Origin: Idiomarina piscisalsi
Lineage (GTDB): Bacteria; Pseudomonadota; Gammaproteobacteria; Enterobacterales; Alteromonadaceae
DNA: 64,000 bases
Direction: 5' to 3'
NCBI RefSeq assembly: GCF_002211765.1
Contig: NZ_CP022133.1
Location: forward strand, 1,054,001-1,118,000
A program made the position numbers and the translations under genes. Positions within the stretch are counted from its first letter, which is position 1; every line of letters starts with the position of its first letter. The notes beneath the pieces were generated by a model. It made no database searches and had not been told where the DNA came from. It was given only the letters and a program-made list of their open reading frames with translations. Positions 39,046 through 47,603 of the stretch are shown in pieces.

Positions 39046-40170
39046 ATGAAAGCAATAATTTATTATTTGCTGCTGGCGACGCTTGCCTGTTTTTCAGCAC
39101 GTGAAGCGCTAGCACAGTCTCAGGTTACGAATGAAAAAATGCAGGCATTTCAGGCTTACCTAAAAGAGTTTAGAAAAGAAAACCTGATCCCGAGCTTGTC
39201 CGTTGCGGTGGTAAAAGACGATGAAATTATTATGCTCGAGAGCATAGGCTTTCAGGACCACGACGCCGAAGAGCCAACAACGGAAGACACCTCGTATCTT
39301 GCCGCATCCATTACAAAGACATTCACTGGCGCAACTTTGTTGGCTATGGAAGCAGATGGTCACATCGATCTCGATGCCGACTTTACGACCTTAAGTGACT
39401 GGGACAGACGTTGTCACTGGTTGACAACAAGCGGCAATATATTTGGTGGTGGAACGCTGGATAACGGTTATCGGGTACCTGATTTACAGTGTGACCAAGT
39501 CATTACGTTGCGTCATGTGCTTCAACACCAGGTACAAGGCGAACCAGGCATGAGCTTTTTCTATAACCCTATTGTGTTCGGCCGCTTGTCTAACTGGGTA
39601 GAGGAGAATACGGGTAAAAGCTGGCGTTATTGGGTGAATAACTACGTTATTGAAGCGGGAGATTTAGAGGGTATCGCGGCTGGGTGGCGAGATCCGGCTG
39701 CCAGTGAGGTACTGGCTCATATTGCGCCGCCGTTTCGCCATGCGCCGGAAGAGTCCGACGGACTGGCTAATTCCGTATTACCGAACACCGAACTCAACGC
39801 CAGTTCCGGCATAATCGCCAGTGCAAAAGCACTTGCTCATTATTCTATTGCTTTGGACGAGGGACGTATCTTATCTAAAGACTTGATGGATAAAATGTGG
39901 TCCCCGGCGAGTGACAAAGAGGGTAATCCGATGCCTTATGCCTATTGTTGGTTCGTCCAGAACTGGCAGGGTCATAAATTAGTTTGGCACGGAGGTTGGT
40001 GGCCAGATGCCTATGCCGGGCTTTTACTAAAAGTCCCTGATTCTGGGGTAACGTTAGTCGCACTTGGAAATACTGATGGTCTGAGGTTCGAAATAAATAG
40101 TTTGACTGGCGCACACATTGAGAAGAACCCATTGGCGTTAAGGTTCCTCGAGACATTTGTTGAAGACTGA
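39046..40170 (+). CDS. Exported SxxK serine hydrolase (beta-lactamase-related)
   Basis: A 374-residue serine hydrolase of the beta-lactamase/D-Ala-D-Ala-peptidase superfamily. The signal peptide ends near ALAQ. The catalytic SITK is at Ser88/Lys91, a Tyr in FFYNPIVFG fits the second motif, and WHGGWW stands where KTG is expected. An unusual Cys-containing insert (DRRCHWLTTSG, VPDLQCDQV) could form a disulfide outside the cell. It lies behind the XRE-DUF4870 regulator. The true substrate is unknown. Confidence 0.85.
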   Translation: MKAIIYYLLLATLACFSAREALAQSQVTNEKMQAFQAYLKEFRKENLIPSLSVAVVKDDEIIMLESIGFQDHDAEEPTTEDTSYLAASITKTFTGATLLAMEADGHIDLDADFTTLSDWDRRCHWLTTSGNIFGGGTLDNGYRVPDLQCDQVITLRHVLQHQVQGEPGMSFFYNPIVFGRLSNWVEENTGKSWRYWVNNYVIEAGDLEGIAAGWRDPAASEVLAHIAPPFRHAPEESDGLANSVLPNTELNASSGIIASAKALAHYSIALDEGRILSKDLMDKMWSPASDKEGNPMPYAYCWFVQNWQGHKLVWHGGWWPDAYAGLLLKVPDSGVTLVALGNTDGLRFEINSLTGAHIEKNPLALRFLETFVED

Positions 40171-40183
40171 ACAAAAAACTATA

Positions 40184-40207
40184 GGGTTGCTGATACCTCA
40201 GCAACCC
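40184..40207 (-). terminator. Terminator after GPP34 gene (minus strand)
   Basis: The perfect 10-bp stem GGGTTGCTGA / TCAGCAACCC has loop TACC. On the minus strand it is followed by TATAG and a run of six T. The stem overlaps the last codons and stop of the GPP34 gene. It may also limit read-through from the facing hydrolase gene. Confidence 0.6.
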
Positions 40208-40893
40208 CCGGAAGTAGGTGCTGAGGCTGCCGTTATGGCGGGCATAATAGCGGCTATCATGACCGCAGCTTCAATAGCCTGAACGGCTTCTTTGGCGGCT
40301 TTAGACACTAGCTCACCATTTTCTATCTGTTTTATGCGTTGTTTGCGATCTTTGAGTTCTTGTTTACTAAATACCTGCGGCAACAACTTGGTACTATTGG
40401 CTAACGCAACAGCAATAGCGACGCGAGGCTCAATATCTTCACTGTCACTTAGTACCGCATCACGCATGGCCTGACGCAATTCTTGCTCTGGTTGCGGATT
40501 AACTTCCGGGTAAACTTGGCGTTCAAATAGCCACAACACTTTCTTTTTTTCATGAGACACAATGCCATCATCAGCGAGTGCTTGTGCAACTTTATGTTTC
40601 AGGCTCTTAATACCGCCAAGCTTATGGACCCAGTCTTTTAGTTTTCGTGGACGCTTGGCTTCAGTAATCATCGTGAGGGCTTCATCCAACAGTGCGTCGC
40701 CAGTAGGGCTGTCATCGAGCACCGCAACTTTATTTTTATTGTCTTCATCAGTTTTTATCCGGCGCAACATTAGTAACTCAGCGGCTATGGCCCCGGCGGT
40801 GGCGTATTCCACGTACATACCACTCATGGTGCCTTTTTCTTCGCACAATGCGAGCAGCATAATGGCTTCGTAGAGTTTTAAGTTATCTGGCAT
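40198..40893 (-). CDS. GPP34 (Golgi phosphoprotein 3)-like protein
   Basis: A 231-residue protein of the GPP34/GOLPH3 superfamily, best known in eukaryotes as a phosphatidylinositol-4-phosphate-binding Golgi protein. Family features are the start KLYEAIMLLALCEEKGT, then GAIAAELLMLRRI and the acidic/hydrophobic TGDALLDEALTMI. KKKVLWLFERQVYPEVNPQPEQELRQAM is also typical. Bacterial members are poorly characterised outside actinomycetes. The C-terminus is a small-residue hydrophobic helix ending in GGC. It is divergent from the CadC-like regulator. Confidence 0.8.
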   Translation of the reverse strand: MPDNLKLYEAIMLLALCEEKGTMSGMYVEYATAGAIAAELLMLRRIKTDEDNKNKVAVLDDSPTGDALLDEALTMITEAKRPRKLKDWVHKLGGIKSLKHKVAQALADDGIVSHEKKKVLWLFERQVYPEVNPQPEQELRQAMRDAVLSDSEDIEPRVAIAVALANSTKLLPQVFSKQELKDRKQRIKQIENGELVSKAAKEAVQAIEAAVMIAAIMPAITAASAPTSGGC

Positions 40894-40986
40894 GGCTGAT
40901 GTCCTAACGGTATGAATTTGTACAAAACAATGGCTGCGCCACGATTGATTCTGTATTCTAAATGACTCATCACAAACATAAGCATT

Positions 40987-42255
40987 ATGGTAGAAAAACT
41001 GAACTCAATACAACTGGGTGAATGGATTGTTGACCTATCGAGCGGCGTGTGTAGCCGAGCGCAAGCAACAGAGCAACCTAAAGAGTCGACTCGGCTTGAG
41101 CCGAAAGCGTGCTCAATGCTTGCAGTTCTGGCTGAAAATGCAGGCCAAGTTGTCACAAAAGAAGAGTTAATCGATAAAGTATGGCCCGGGAGCTATGCCA
41201 GTGATGACACTATTAGCCGAACCGTATCCAGACTGCGTGCGGCACTCAGAGATCAAGCTAAATCACCTCGTTATATCGAAACAGTGCCCAAGCGCGGATA
41301 CCGTCTGATAGCTCCCGTTGAGAGAATTAGCGGAAAAGAAGTCCAAGACCCTGTTAGGTCAGAAGCGTTAGCTAAAGACAAAAAGTTTCAGCGTATTACC
41401 ACCGTAGCTCTTTGTCTGATTATTCTTTTGCTTTTGTTGTTCTGGCTAATACCAACAAATAAAAAGGAAGTTGGCGCTCAACGATTGCAACAGGCAGATG
41501 ACTTTTACCACCAAATGCGGCTTGCCGATAATGAAATGGCGATTACCCTCTACGAGCAGCACCTTGGCGTTCAACCAGACTCTGCACATGCTTATGCAGG
41601 GTTAGCTAATGCTCTTGTACAGCGAACCCTGCGTTGGTTCGACGACAATCATGTATTTACATCACTGACCCAAAGCTTAAGTGAGGGGGCGTTGTCTAGC
41701 CCTGAAGCGCAATCCGCACTAGACCGTGCAATGCGTTATGCAGAAAAAGCGGTCGAGTTAGAGCCCGATAGTAGCGTCGCATTAAAGGCGAAGGGGTTTG
41801 TTTTATCGGCACAAGGGAAGTTCGATGAGGCGATAACTTTCTATGAACGCGCGTTGGAGCAATCACCTAATACCTGGCCAGTACTCATAAATTTGGGTGA
41901 GCTTGCAGGTGCCCAAAACGACAAAACCAAAGCGATAGACTATTTTGAACGAGCTTTTGTTGCCATGCAGCAGACTTACCCGCAAAACGAAGTACAAATA
42001 CGACCATGGATAAGCGATGTCGCTGAGCTCATCGGCAATCAATACCGGCAGAATAACGCTAATGGTCAGGCGGAGTATTGGTATCGACAAGCATTGTTTT
42101 ACACACCGCTGCATGAAAGTAGCACCTTGGCATTGGCGCGCGTATTGGCTGACAGTGGAGAGCACGGAAAAGCCGTTGAACTCTGCCGAAACCTTAATCA
42201 AAAATTAAAGGCTGAACATGATTGCAGAGCCTTTGTCAGGGTTTTGTCCGATTAA
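40987..42255 (+). CDS. CadC-like membrane-bound winged-helix regulator with TPR periplasmic domain
   Basis: A 422-residue one-component regulator. The N-terminal OmpR/CadC-type winged helix (about residues 10-115) includes KEELIDKVWPGSYASDDTISRTVSRLRAAL and YIETVPKRGYRLI. A single transmembrane helix (VALCLIILLLLLFWLIP) follows near residue 140. The periplasmic part has tetratricopeptide repeats (ALKAKGFVLSAQGKFDEAITFYERAL and neighbours). It likely controls adjacent genes, including the S41 protease 75 bases downstream. Confidence 0.85.
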   Translation: MVEKLNSIQLGEWIVDLSSGVCSRAQATEQPKESTRLEPKACSMLAVLAENAGQVVTKEELIDKVWPGSYASDDTISRTVSRLRAALRDQAKSPRYIETVPKRGYRLIAPVERISGKEVQDPVRSEALAKDKKFQRITTVALCLIILLLLLFWLIPTNKKEVGAQRLQQADDFYHQMRLADNEMAITLYEQHLGVQPDSAHAYAGLANALVQRTLRWFDDNHVFTSLTQSLSEGALSSPEAQSALDRAMRYAEKAVELEPDSSVALKAKGFVLSAQGKFDEAITFYERALEQSPNTWPVLINLGELAGAQNDKTKAIDYFERAFVAMQQTYPQNEVQIRPWISDVAELIGNQYRQNNANGQAEYWYRQALFYTPLHESSTLALARVLADSGEHGKAVELCRNLNQKLKAEHDCRAFVRVLSD

Positions 42256-42330
42256 AAACAGCACTTTGTCAGGATAGTTTCATTGGCTGAGGTTAAGGTA
42301 GTGTCTTGTTTAACTAACGGTCAGCTTATT

Positions 42331-43752
42331 ATGAAAATTTTTTATTTATCAATTTTGTTGCTGTTCTCATTTTTTGCGTCTGCTGGCGTAGATAAAACGT
42401 ATACGCCTAACGAAATAAAAGCTGATTTTCGTCAGCTTTATACCGGCCTGGAGAATGCGAGTTATGATCTCTACGCTCGCACACCTAAATCGGTTTTTGA
42501 ATCAGAGTTTAACGCGTGGCTGACATCAGTTAATGGACCGGTAACTCACCTTGAAGCGCACAAGCAGTTTATGCGTTTTACGGCATTGGCTAATATTGCC
42601 CACACCAAAATTGAGTACCCGATTGATTTGCTAATGGCTCACCTATCTAACGGCGGTAAACTGCTACCGATATCAATTTCGTTAAAAGAAAACTCGGTTT
42701 TTGTAGACGATTACTACGGTATATCCGAAAGCGTCGCTGTAGGTGATGAAATTCTCACCGTTAATGGTGTCGATGCTTACTCTTGGGTTCAGCAGCTACA
42801 ACAATATATTGCCGCCGATAATGCGTTTCTGGCTAATACCGCGTTGGAGGAAGGTTTCGCCCCCTACGTTTGGCTGCATGAGGGTGAATTATCCAATTAT
42901 AAAATGACCTTGCGTCGAACTGCGGACAATAAGCTTTACGAGTTGGAGCAACCGACACTTGCCTTTGAGCAACACCGTAATGGTCTGAAACAGAGTAATC
43001 AGAAGCCAGAATCTAAGCCGCGTGAATTTAAGATTATTGATGACGTTGGCTACCTAAAGCCCGGCCCATTTTATAATATCGACACGAATGCAGGTAATGA
43101 CACCTGGAATAACGAGACATTCGAGCAATTTATCGATAATGCGTTTACGCACTTTATCGAGAAAAACGTCCATTCTGTGCTTATTGACCTACGAAACAAT
43201 CCCGGCGGTTCCAATACCTTCAGTGATTTGATGGTTGCTTGGTTTGCCGATAAGCCTTTTAAATTTGCTTCTGATTTTAAAGTGAAAGTGTCTCAATTAT
43301 CGCGCAAAGCCAATACTGAACGTATGACTAACAGCAGTAATCCCAGCGCACTGAACAAGCAGCTTGAGACTTTTTACGAGCGTCGTAACAACGGTGAAAT
43401 AGCATCGTTTCCGCTTGAGCTATCGCAACCCAATGAAAGGGAAAAGAGCATCGCCCATTTGCCAGTTGCAGTGTACGCGCTTGTTGATAAAAGCTCTTTT
43501 AGTAATGCTGTATCGGTGGCGGCTATTATTCAGGACTATGATTTTGGCACGATATTGGGGGAGGAAACCGCAGATTTAGCGACAACCTACGCTTCTATGG
43601 AGCATTTTACATTGGATAATACCGGCATTCGGGTAGGCTATCCTAAAGCGCACATCATTCGGCCTAACGGTAATAAAGAGCCTCGCGGAGTTGTTCCTGA
43701 TCATTCAGTAAGTAGCCTTGAACTGGCGCTCAATTTTATTCGCTCTCAATAG
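42331..43752 (+). CDS. Exported S41-family peptidase
   Basis: A 473-residue periplasmic serine protease related to tail-specific (Prc/CtpA-like) peptidases. The ATG at 42331 is chosen because it starts a signal peptide (MKIFYLSILLLFSFFASA); earlier codons in frame lack one. A PDZ-like segment appears at VAVGDEILTVNGVDAYSW. The S41 core contains VLIDLRNNPGGSNTF and DKSSFSNAVSVAAIIQ with the probable nucleophile near residue 391. GEETADLATTY and GVVPDHSV follow. It is downstream of the CadC-like gene and may be part of its regulon. Confidence 0.85.
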   Translation: MKIFYLSILLLFSFFASAGVDKTYTPNEIKADFRQLYTGLENASYDLYARTPKSVFESEFNAWLTSVNGPVTHLEAHKQFMRFTALANIAHTKIEYPIDLLMAHLSNGGKLLPISISLKENSVFVDDYYGISESVAVGDEILTVNGVDAYSWVQQLQQYIAADNAFLANTALEEGFAPYVWLHEGELSNYKMTLRRTADNKLYELEQPTLAFEQHRNGLKQSNQKPESKPREFKIIDDVGYLKPGPFYNIDTNAGNDTWNNETFEQFIDNAFTHFIEKNVHSVLIDLRNNPGGSNTFSDLMVAWFADKPFKFASDFKVKVSQLSRKANTERMTNSSNPSALNKQLETFYERRNNGEIASFPLELSQPNEREKSIAHLPVAVYALVDKSSFSNAVSVAAIIQDYDFGTILGEETADLATTYASMEHFTLDNTGIRVGYPKAHIIRPNGNKEPRGVVPDHSVSSLELALNFIRSQ

Positions 43753-43797
43753 TAAATGCCTATCGACTTAATATGGCAATGTTACGTATTCTTACAA

Positions 43798-43819
43798 TTT
43801 ATCTTTATGTAAAGATAAA
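43798..43819. promoter_or_regulatory. Palindromic candidate MarR operator before the hydrolase-marR operon
   Basis: A perfect 10-bp inverted repeat has arms TTTATCTTTA and TAAAGATAAA with a two-base spacer. It ends nine bases before a TATACT -10 box (43828-43833), so a bound regulator would block polymerase. The size and symmetry fit a MarR-type site, and a MarR gene is the second gene of this operon. Confidence 0.6.
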
Positions 43820-43864
43820 ATCCTGAGTATACTGACGCTATGTTAATTACTACCAGGGACAACT

Positions 43865-45223
43865 ATGTTCTATAAACTCACCATGGCGTTAACGTTGGTC
43901 ATTGCTTTTTGTTCATCGTCAGTAGCAAAGCAAGTGAAAACGGAAGACTATCAACAACGGCTCGACTCACTCGCTAGCGCCTACCAGGCTGTCTACGGAT
44001 TCTCCGGCACGGTAAAAATTGTAAAAGCGGGTCAGCCACTTATTGAAAAAAGTTATGGCTTAGCTGACCGCAGTTTCAATATTGAGAATAGCGTCAATCA
44101 CCGTTTTTCTATCAATTCAATATCGAAAGCCTTCACTGCGGTAGCTGTTATGCAACTGGTTGAGGGTAATAAGATTAGGCTGGACCAAAGCATAGATAAT
44201 TATCTTCCGGAACTGGATACAGAATGGAAAGACAAAGTTACTGTTCATCATTTATTGACCCATACTAGCGGACTTCCGCGTGAATCCGGTGTTCAATGGT
44301 ACGACGAGCTGTCGCTCGAACAGCAAGTAAAGCAACTGATTAACCAGCAGACGCTGTTATTTTCTCCGGGGGAGCGCTACGAATATTCAAATTCAGGCAT
44401 TACGCTGCTTGGGCGTATTATCGAAAACGTATCGGGCGAGCCATTCTCAGCGTATATGAATAACCACATTATCGACCCACTGGGGCTTGCGAATACCGGA
44501 GTCTACGTAGGCCAGCGTGTCGTTGCCCGCCAGGCAGTACCTTACCGAATGACCACCAATGGCGTGGCAATGGCGCAGCGTACCAAACACCTCGGTCAGA
44601 ATGCCGGTGGTGGCATGTACTCTACCGTGAGTGATCTCTATAGCTTTGTCACATCGCTCGAAAAGAATCAATTACTTTCTGAGAAGACCAGGCAGTTAAT
44701 GTTTAAGCCTCAGGTTGAGATGGGTGGCGGTGACTTTTCAAGCTACGGATGGACGCTTAAACCATTTGGCGAACAAATTTTATGGTTTGCATCTGGCAGC
44801 GGCTATGGCACAAAAAGCGTTTTAGTCAGAGCGCCTGAGTCTGACGACTTTATAGCAGTTACATCCAATTGGGGAAACACCCCTATTTTAAAGCTTATGG
44901 CAGGACTGTTTTTGATTATCAATGACATGGATTACGACATACCCGATGAAGGTATGCTGGCGAAACCAAGCCGCTATGAGGCGTTTCTTGGTACATACGT
45001 GTTTGATGCCGGACAGCTGAATAAACACCTAATGACCGACACCAACAGCATGACGCTACAAGAAGTTGATGGTCGTTTGTTTCTTAATGACGAGTTATTG
45101 GCGCAAAAGGACAACGGGATCCTGGGGTTAACGTACACCAACGAGGTTCAAATTGAAGTGAACCAAGAGCATATGGTGATTATCGTTAACGACAACTGGT
45201 TAGTGGGAAAGCTGCAAAAGTAA
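43865..45223 (+). CDS. Exported SxxK serine hydrolase with C-terminal lipocalin-like extension
   Basis: A 452-residue serine hydrolase of the beta-lactamase superfamily. The signal peptide is MFYKLTMALTLVIAFCSSSVAK. SISK gives nucleophile Ser85 and Lys88, YSN has Tyr174, and LLTHTSGLP is a usual neighbour motif. The last 100 residues (YEAFLGTYVFDAGQLN to the end) form a beta-rich extension like that of many Pab87/EstB-type hydrolases. It is co-transcribed with a MarR gene 10 bases downstream and preceded by a strong palindrome. Substrate unknown. Confidence 0.86.
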   Translation: MFYKLTMALTLVIAFCSSSVAKQVKTEDYQQRLDSLASAYQAVYGFSGTVKIVKAGQPLIEKSYGLADRSFNIENSVNHRFSINSISKAFTAVAVMQLVEGNKIRLDQSIDNYLPELDTEWKDKVTVHHLLTHTSGLPRESGVQWYDELSLEQQVKQLINQQTLLFSPGERYEYSNSGITLLGRIIENVSGEPFSAYMNNHIIDPLGLANTGVYVGQRVVARQAVPYRMTTNGVAMAQRTKHLGQNAGGGMYSTVSDLYSFVTSLEKNQLLSEKTRQLMFKPQVEMGGGDFSSYGWTLKPFGEQILWFASGSGYGTKSVLVRAPESDDFIAVTSNWGNTPILKLMAGLFLIINDMDYDIPDEGMLAKPSRYEAFLGTYVFDAGQLNKHLMTDTNSMTLQEVDGRLFLNDELLAQKDNGILGLTYTNEVQIEVNQEHMVIIVNDNWLVGKLQK

Positions 45224-45233
45224 GGAGTCGACG

Positions 45234-45761
45234 ATGAATAAGATCAATCAGGTGCCTTTGCTACTGCAACGTGCAGAAAGAGAATGGAAAGCGATTTACC
45301 CGGAGTTGCCGGTTGCCGATGCGGCGCTTATTGGTCAGTTAATAGGTGCTGGGGCAAATGCTGATCGCGTGGGTTTGGAAAACCTAAAACCTTATGATCT
45401 GCGTCAGACAGAGCACGATGTCCTGGCGTGCGCGATGCGCCAGGGGCAACCCTTTAAAGTGACTCCCTCAAAGCTGTTGAAAGAGGTGAGAATTACGTCT
45501 GGGGCACTGACGACATGTCTGAACCGATTAATTGACCGGGATTTAATTGTGCGCTTAGCCGCAGACAAAGACCAAAGGTCAAAGCCAATTCAGTTAACTC
45601 AAAAAGGTTTTTCGGTGATTGAGTCGGTGACACAGCAACGGTTTCAGCTGGCGGGCGAAGTTATGGCGGGCTTCTCTAAGGACGAGAAATTAATGCTGAA
45701 CAAACTGCTATCTAAATTCCAGCACAACTTATTGGAGACTGTTGAGACAGGCTCTCAATAA
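45234..45761 (+). CDS. MarR-family regulator, probably autoregulating the hydrolase operon
   Basis: A 175-residue MarR-type protein. The winged helix contains LRQTEHDVLACAMRQG, then TPSKLLKEVRITSGALTTCLNRLIDRDLIVRLAADKDQRSKPIQLTQKG. A good AAGGAG site precedes the ATG. Ten bases separate it from the hydrolase gene. The palindrome at 43798-43819 is the likely binding site, which would make the pair a self-contained inducible unit. Confidence 0.85.
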   Translation: MNKINQVPLLLQRAEREWKAIYPELPVADAALIGQLIGAGANADRVGLENLKPYDLRQTEHDVLACAMRQGQPFKVTPSKLLKEVRITSGALTTCLNRLIDRDLIVRLAADKDQRSKPIQLTQKGFSVIESVTQQRFQLAGEVMAGFSKDEKLMLNKLLSKFQHNLLETVETGSQ

Positions 45762-45890
45762 CATTTTTTAGCTGCGATTGATTATTTGAGTCACAAAAGC
45801 TGTGCCTGGTTAACAATTTCATCAATTATCTTCTATGCTTAATGTAAGTTCGACGTCTCTCACCGATAAATTAAGCAACGGTCAATTTCT

Positions 45891-47603
45891 ATGACGAATA
45901 ACCGCGACAAGCAAACTAGCGAAGCACGGTTCCATAAGCTCTTTGATGATACACAAGCTATGTCTATTCAAGGCTATCGCGTAGACGGTTCAGTTGTTTA
46001 TTGGAATGCCGCTTCAGAAAGAATATACGGTTATTCCACGAGCGAAGCGCTTGGGCGCAGCCTGTATGACTTAATTATCCCTCATGAGATGCGCGATGAG
46101 GTCAAGCGAGCCGTTGCCTGGATGTTTGACAACGAAGAGGGCATTCCGCCGGCTAGACTGAACCTAAAACATAAGGATGGCACCACTGTGCCAGTCTATT
46201 CAAGCCACACCGTCGTTTCACTACCGAATGATGAACCCATCATGTTCTGTATGGATGCGGATATGCGTTCATTAGAAATGGCTGAAGCAGAGGTCCAACG
46301 GCTTTCTTATTACGACTCGCTTACCGATCTACCTAACCGACGTTTAATGCTTGAACGGATAACTAGCGTAACGCGTAATACAACCGTTGAAAGCTCGTTT
46401 GCGGCTTTACTTATTGTCGACATTGATAACTTTCACAGTATTAATGAGAGCCTAGGCTATGAAATTGGTGATCAGGTTCTTTTAAATTGTGCTGAATGTT
46501 TGCAACGTTTTAGCTCTTCTCAAGATGCTTTAGCTCGTCTTGGTAAAGATGAATTTGCTGTTTTTCTACCATGCACTGCGCCATCTTTAGATATAGCGGC
46601 AACTGAGGCTGAGCAGCTGGGAGAGCAAATTATTCGAGCGTTAAAAACACCGATGCTTTTGGATGGGCGATCACACCAAGTTGACGCTTGTATCGGTATT
46701 ACGCTTTTTCGTTGCCCTGAGGCAACACCTGCGGATGAGCTGTTGCGTCAGGCAGACATCGCCCTCAAAATGGCGAAGCGTTCCAACACCATTGATATTA
46801 GCTTTTTCGATCAGCAAATGGAGTCCTCTGTAAAAAAGCACTTAGAAATATCACAAGCCCTTAATCATGCTGTCGAGAACAACGAGTTAGCGTTAGCTTT
46901 ACAACCTCAGGTCAATGCGCAGGGTGAGACTGTCAGTTTTGAGGCTTTGCTGCGCTGGCAGCATCCAGAACTGGGAGCCGTTTCTCCTAACGACTTTATT
47001 CCGATTGCAGAAGCCACTGAAAGCATTATAAGTATTGGCGATTGGGTTCTGGAAAAAAGTTGTCAAATGCTTGCTCACTGGAACGAGGAAAAGGCGTTTG
47101 AGCACTTGGGGATTTCTGTCAATGTCAGCTCACTGCAGTTCCGTCGAGGGGATTTTGTCGAGCGCGTTAAAAATATACTCAATAGCAGTGGAGCAACCCC
47201 CAGTAAATTGCGGTTTGAGTTGACAGAAAGTCTCTTAGCGGAAGATATAGATGACGTTGTTGAACAAATGGAGAGTTTGCGCAAACTTGGTGTGTCTTTT
47301 TCTTTGGATGATTTTGGCACGGGTTACGCATCTTTAGCTTACTTAACGCGTCTGCCTCTCAATGAGCTAAAAGTTGATCGAGCTTTTGTGAATGATTTAG
47401 GTCGGCACAGTAAAGGCGCTTTGTTAGCGGAAACTATTATTAGCCTGGGTCGCAGCATGAACCTTACCGTTATTGCGGAGGGCGTAGAAACAGAGCAGCA
47501 GTTCAAGCGTTTACAAAATATGGGCTGTCAGCATTTCCAGGGGTATCTTTTTGGTAAACCCTCTACCAATGTAAAGGACTATTTACCGGGCAAATCGTTA
47601 TAA
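45891..47603 (+). CDS. PAS-GGDEF-EAL protein, probable c-di-GMP phosphodiesterase
   Basis: A 570-residue cytosolic signalling protein. A PAS domain (about residues 12-130) contains VDGSVVYWNAASERIYGYSTSEALGRSL. The GGDEF domain (about 145-300) starts DSLTDLPNRRLM but its active site reads ARLGKDEFAVF, so cyclase activity is doubtful. The EAL domain (about 310-560) keeps all catalytic motifs seen in active enzymes: FEALLRW, NVSSLQF, FELTES, LDDFGTGYASL, KVDRAFV, EGVET and QGYLFGKP. It should hydrolyse c-di-GMP under PAS control. Its 3' end overlaps rhlE by six bases. Confidence 0.92.
   Translation: MTNNRDKQTSEARFHKLFDDTQAMSIQGYRVDGSVVYWNAASERIYGYSTSEALGRSLYDLIIPHEMRDEVKRAVAWMFDNEEGIPPARLNLKHKDGTTVPVYSSHTVVSLPNDEPIMFCMDADMRSLEMAEAEVQRLSYYDSLTDLPNRRLMLERITSVTRNTTVESSFAALLIVDIDNFHSINESLGYEIGDQVLLNCAECLQRFSSSQDALARLGKDEFAVFLPCTAPSLDIAATEAEQLGEQIIRALKTPMLLDGRSHQVDACIGITLFRCPEATPADELLRQADIALKMAKRSNTIDISFFDQQMESSVKKHLEISQALNHAVENNELALALQPQVNAQGETVSFEALLRWQHPELGAVSPNDFIPIAEATESIISIGDWVLEKSCQMLAHWNEEKAFEHLGISVNVSSLQFRRGDFVERVKNILNSSGATPSKLRFELTESLLAEDIDDVVEQMESLRKLGVSFSLDDFGTGYASLAYLTRLPLNELKVDRAFVNDLGRHSKGALLAETIISLGRSMNLTVIAEGVETEQQFKRLQNMGCQHFQGYLFGKPSTNVKDYLPGKSL

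Noticed and set aside
35826..45223. Calling the three SxxK proteins beta-lactamase resistance genes
   Set aside because: They lack the KTG triad of true class C enzymes (HTG or HGG variants) and have extra domains, so only superfamily membership is supported.
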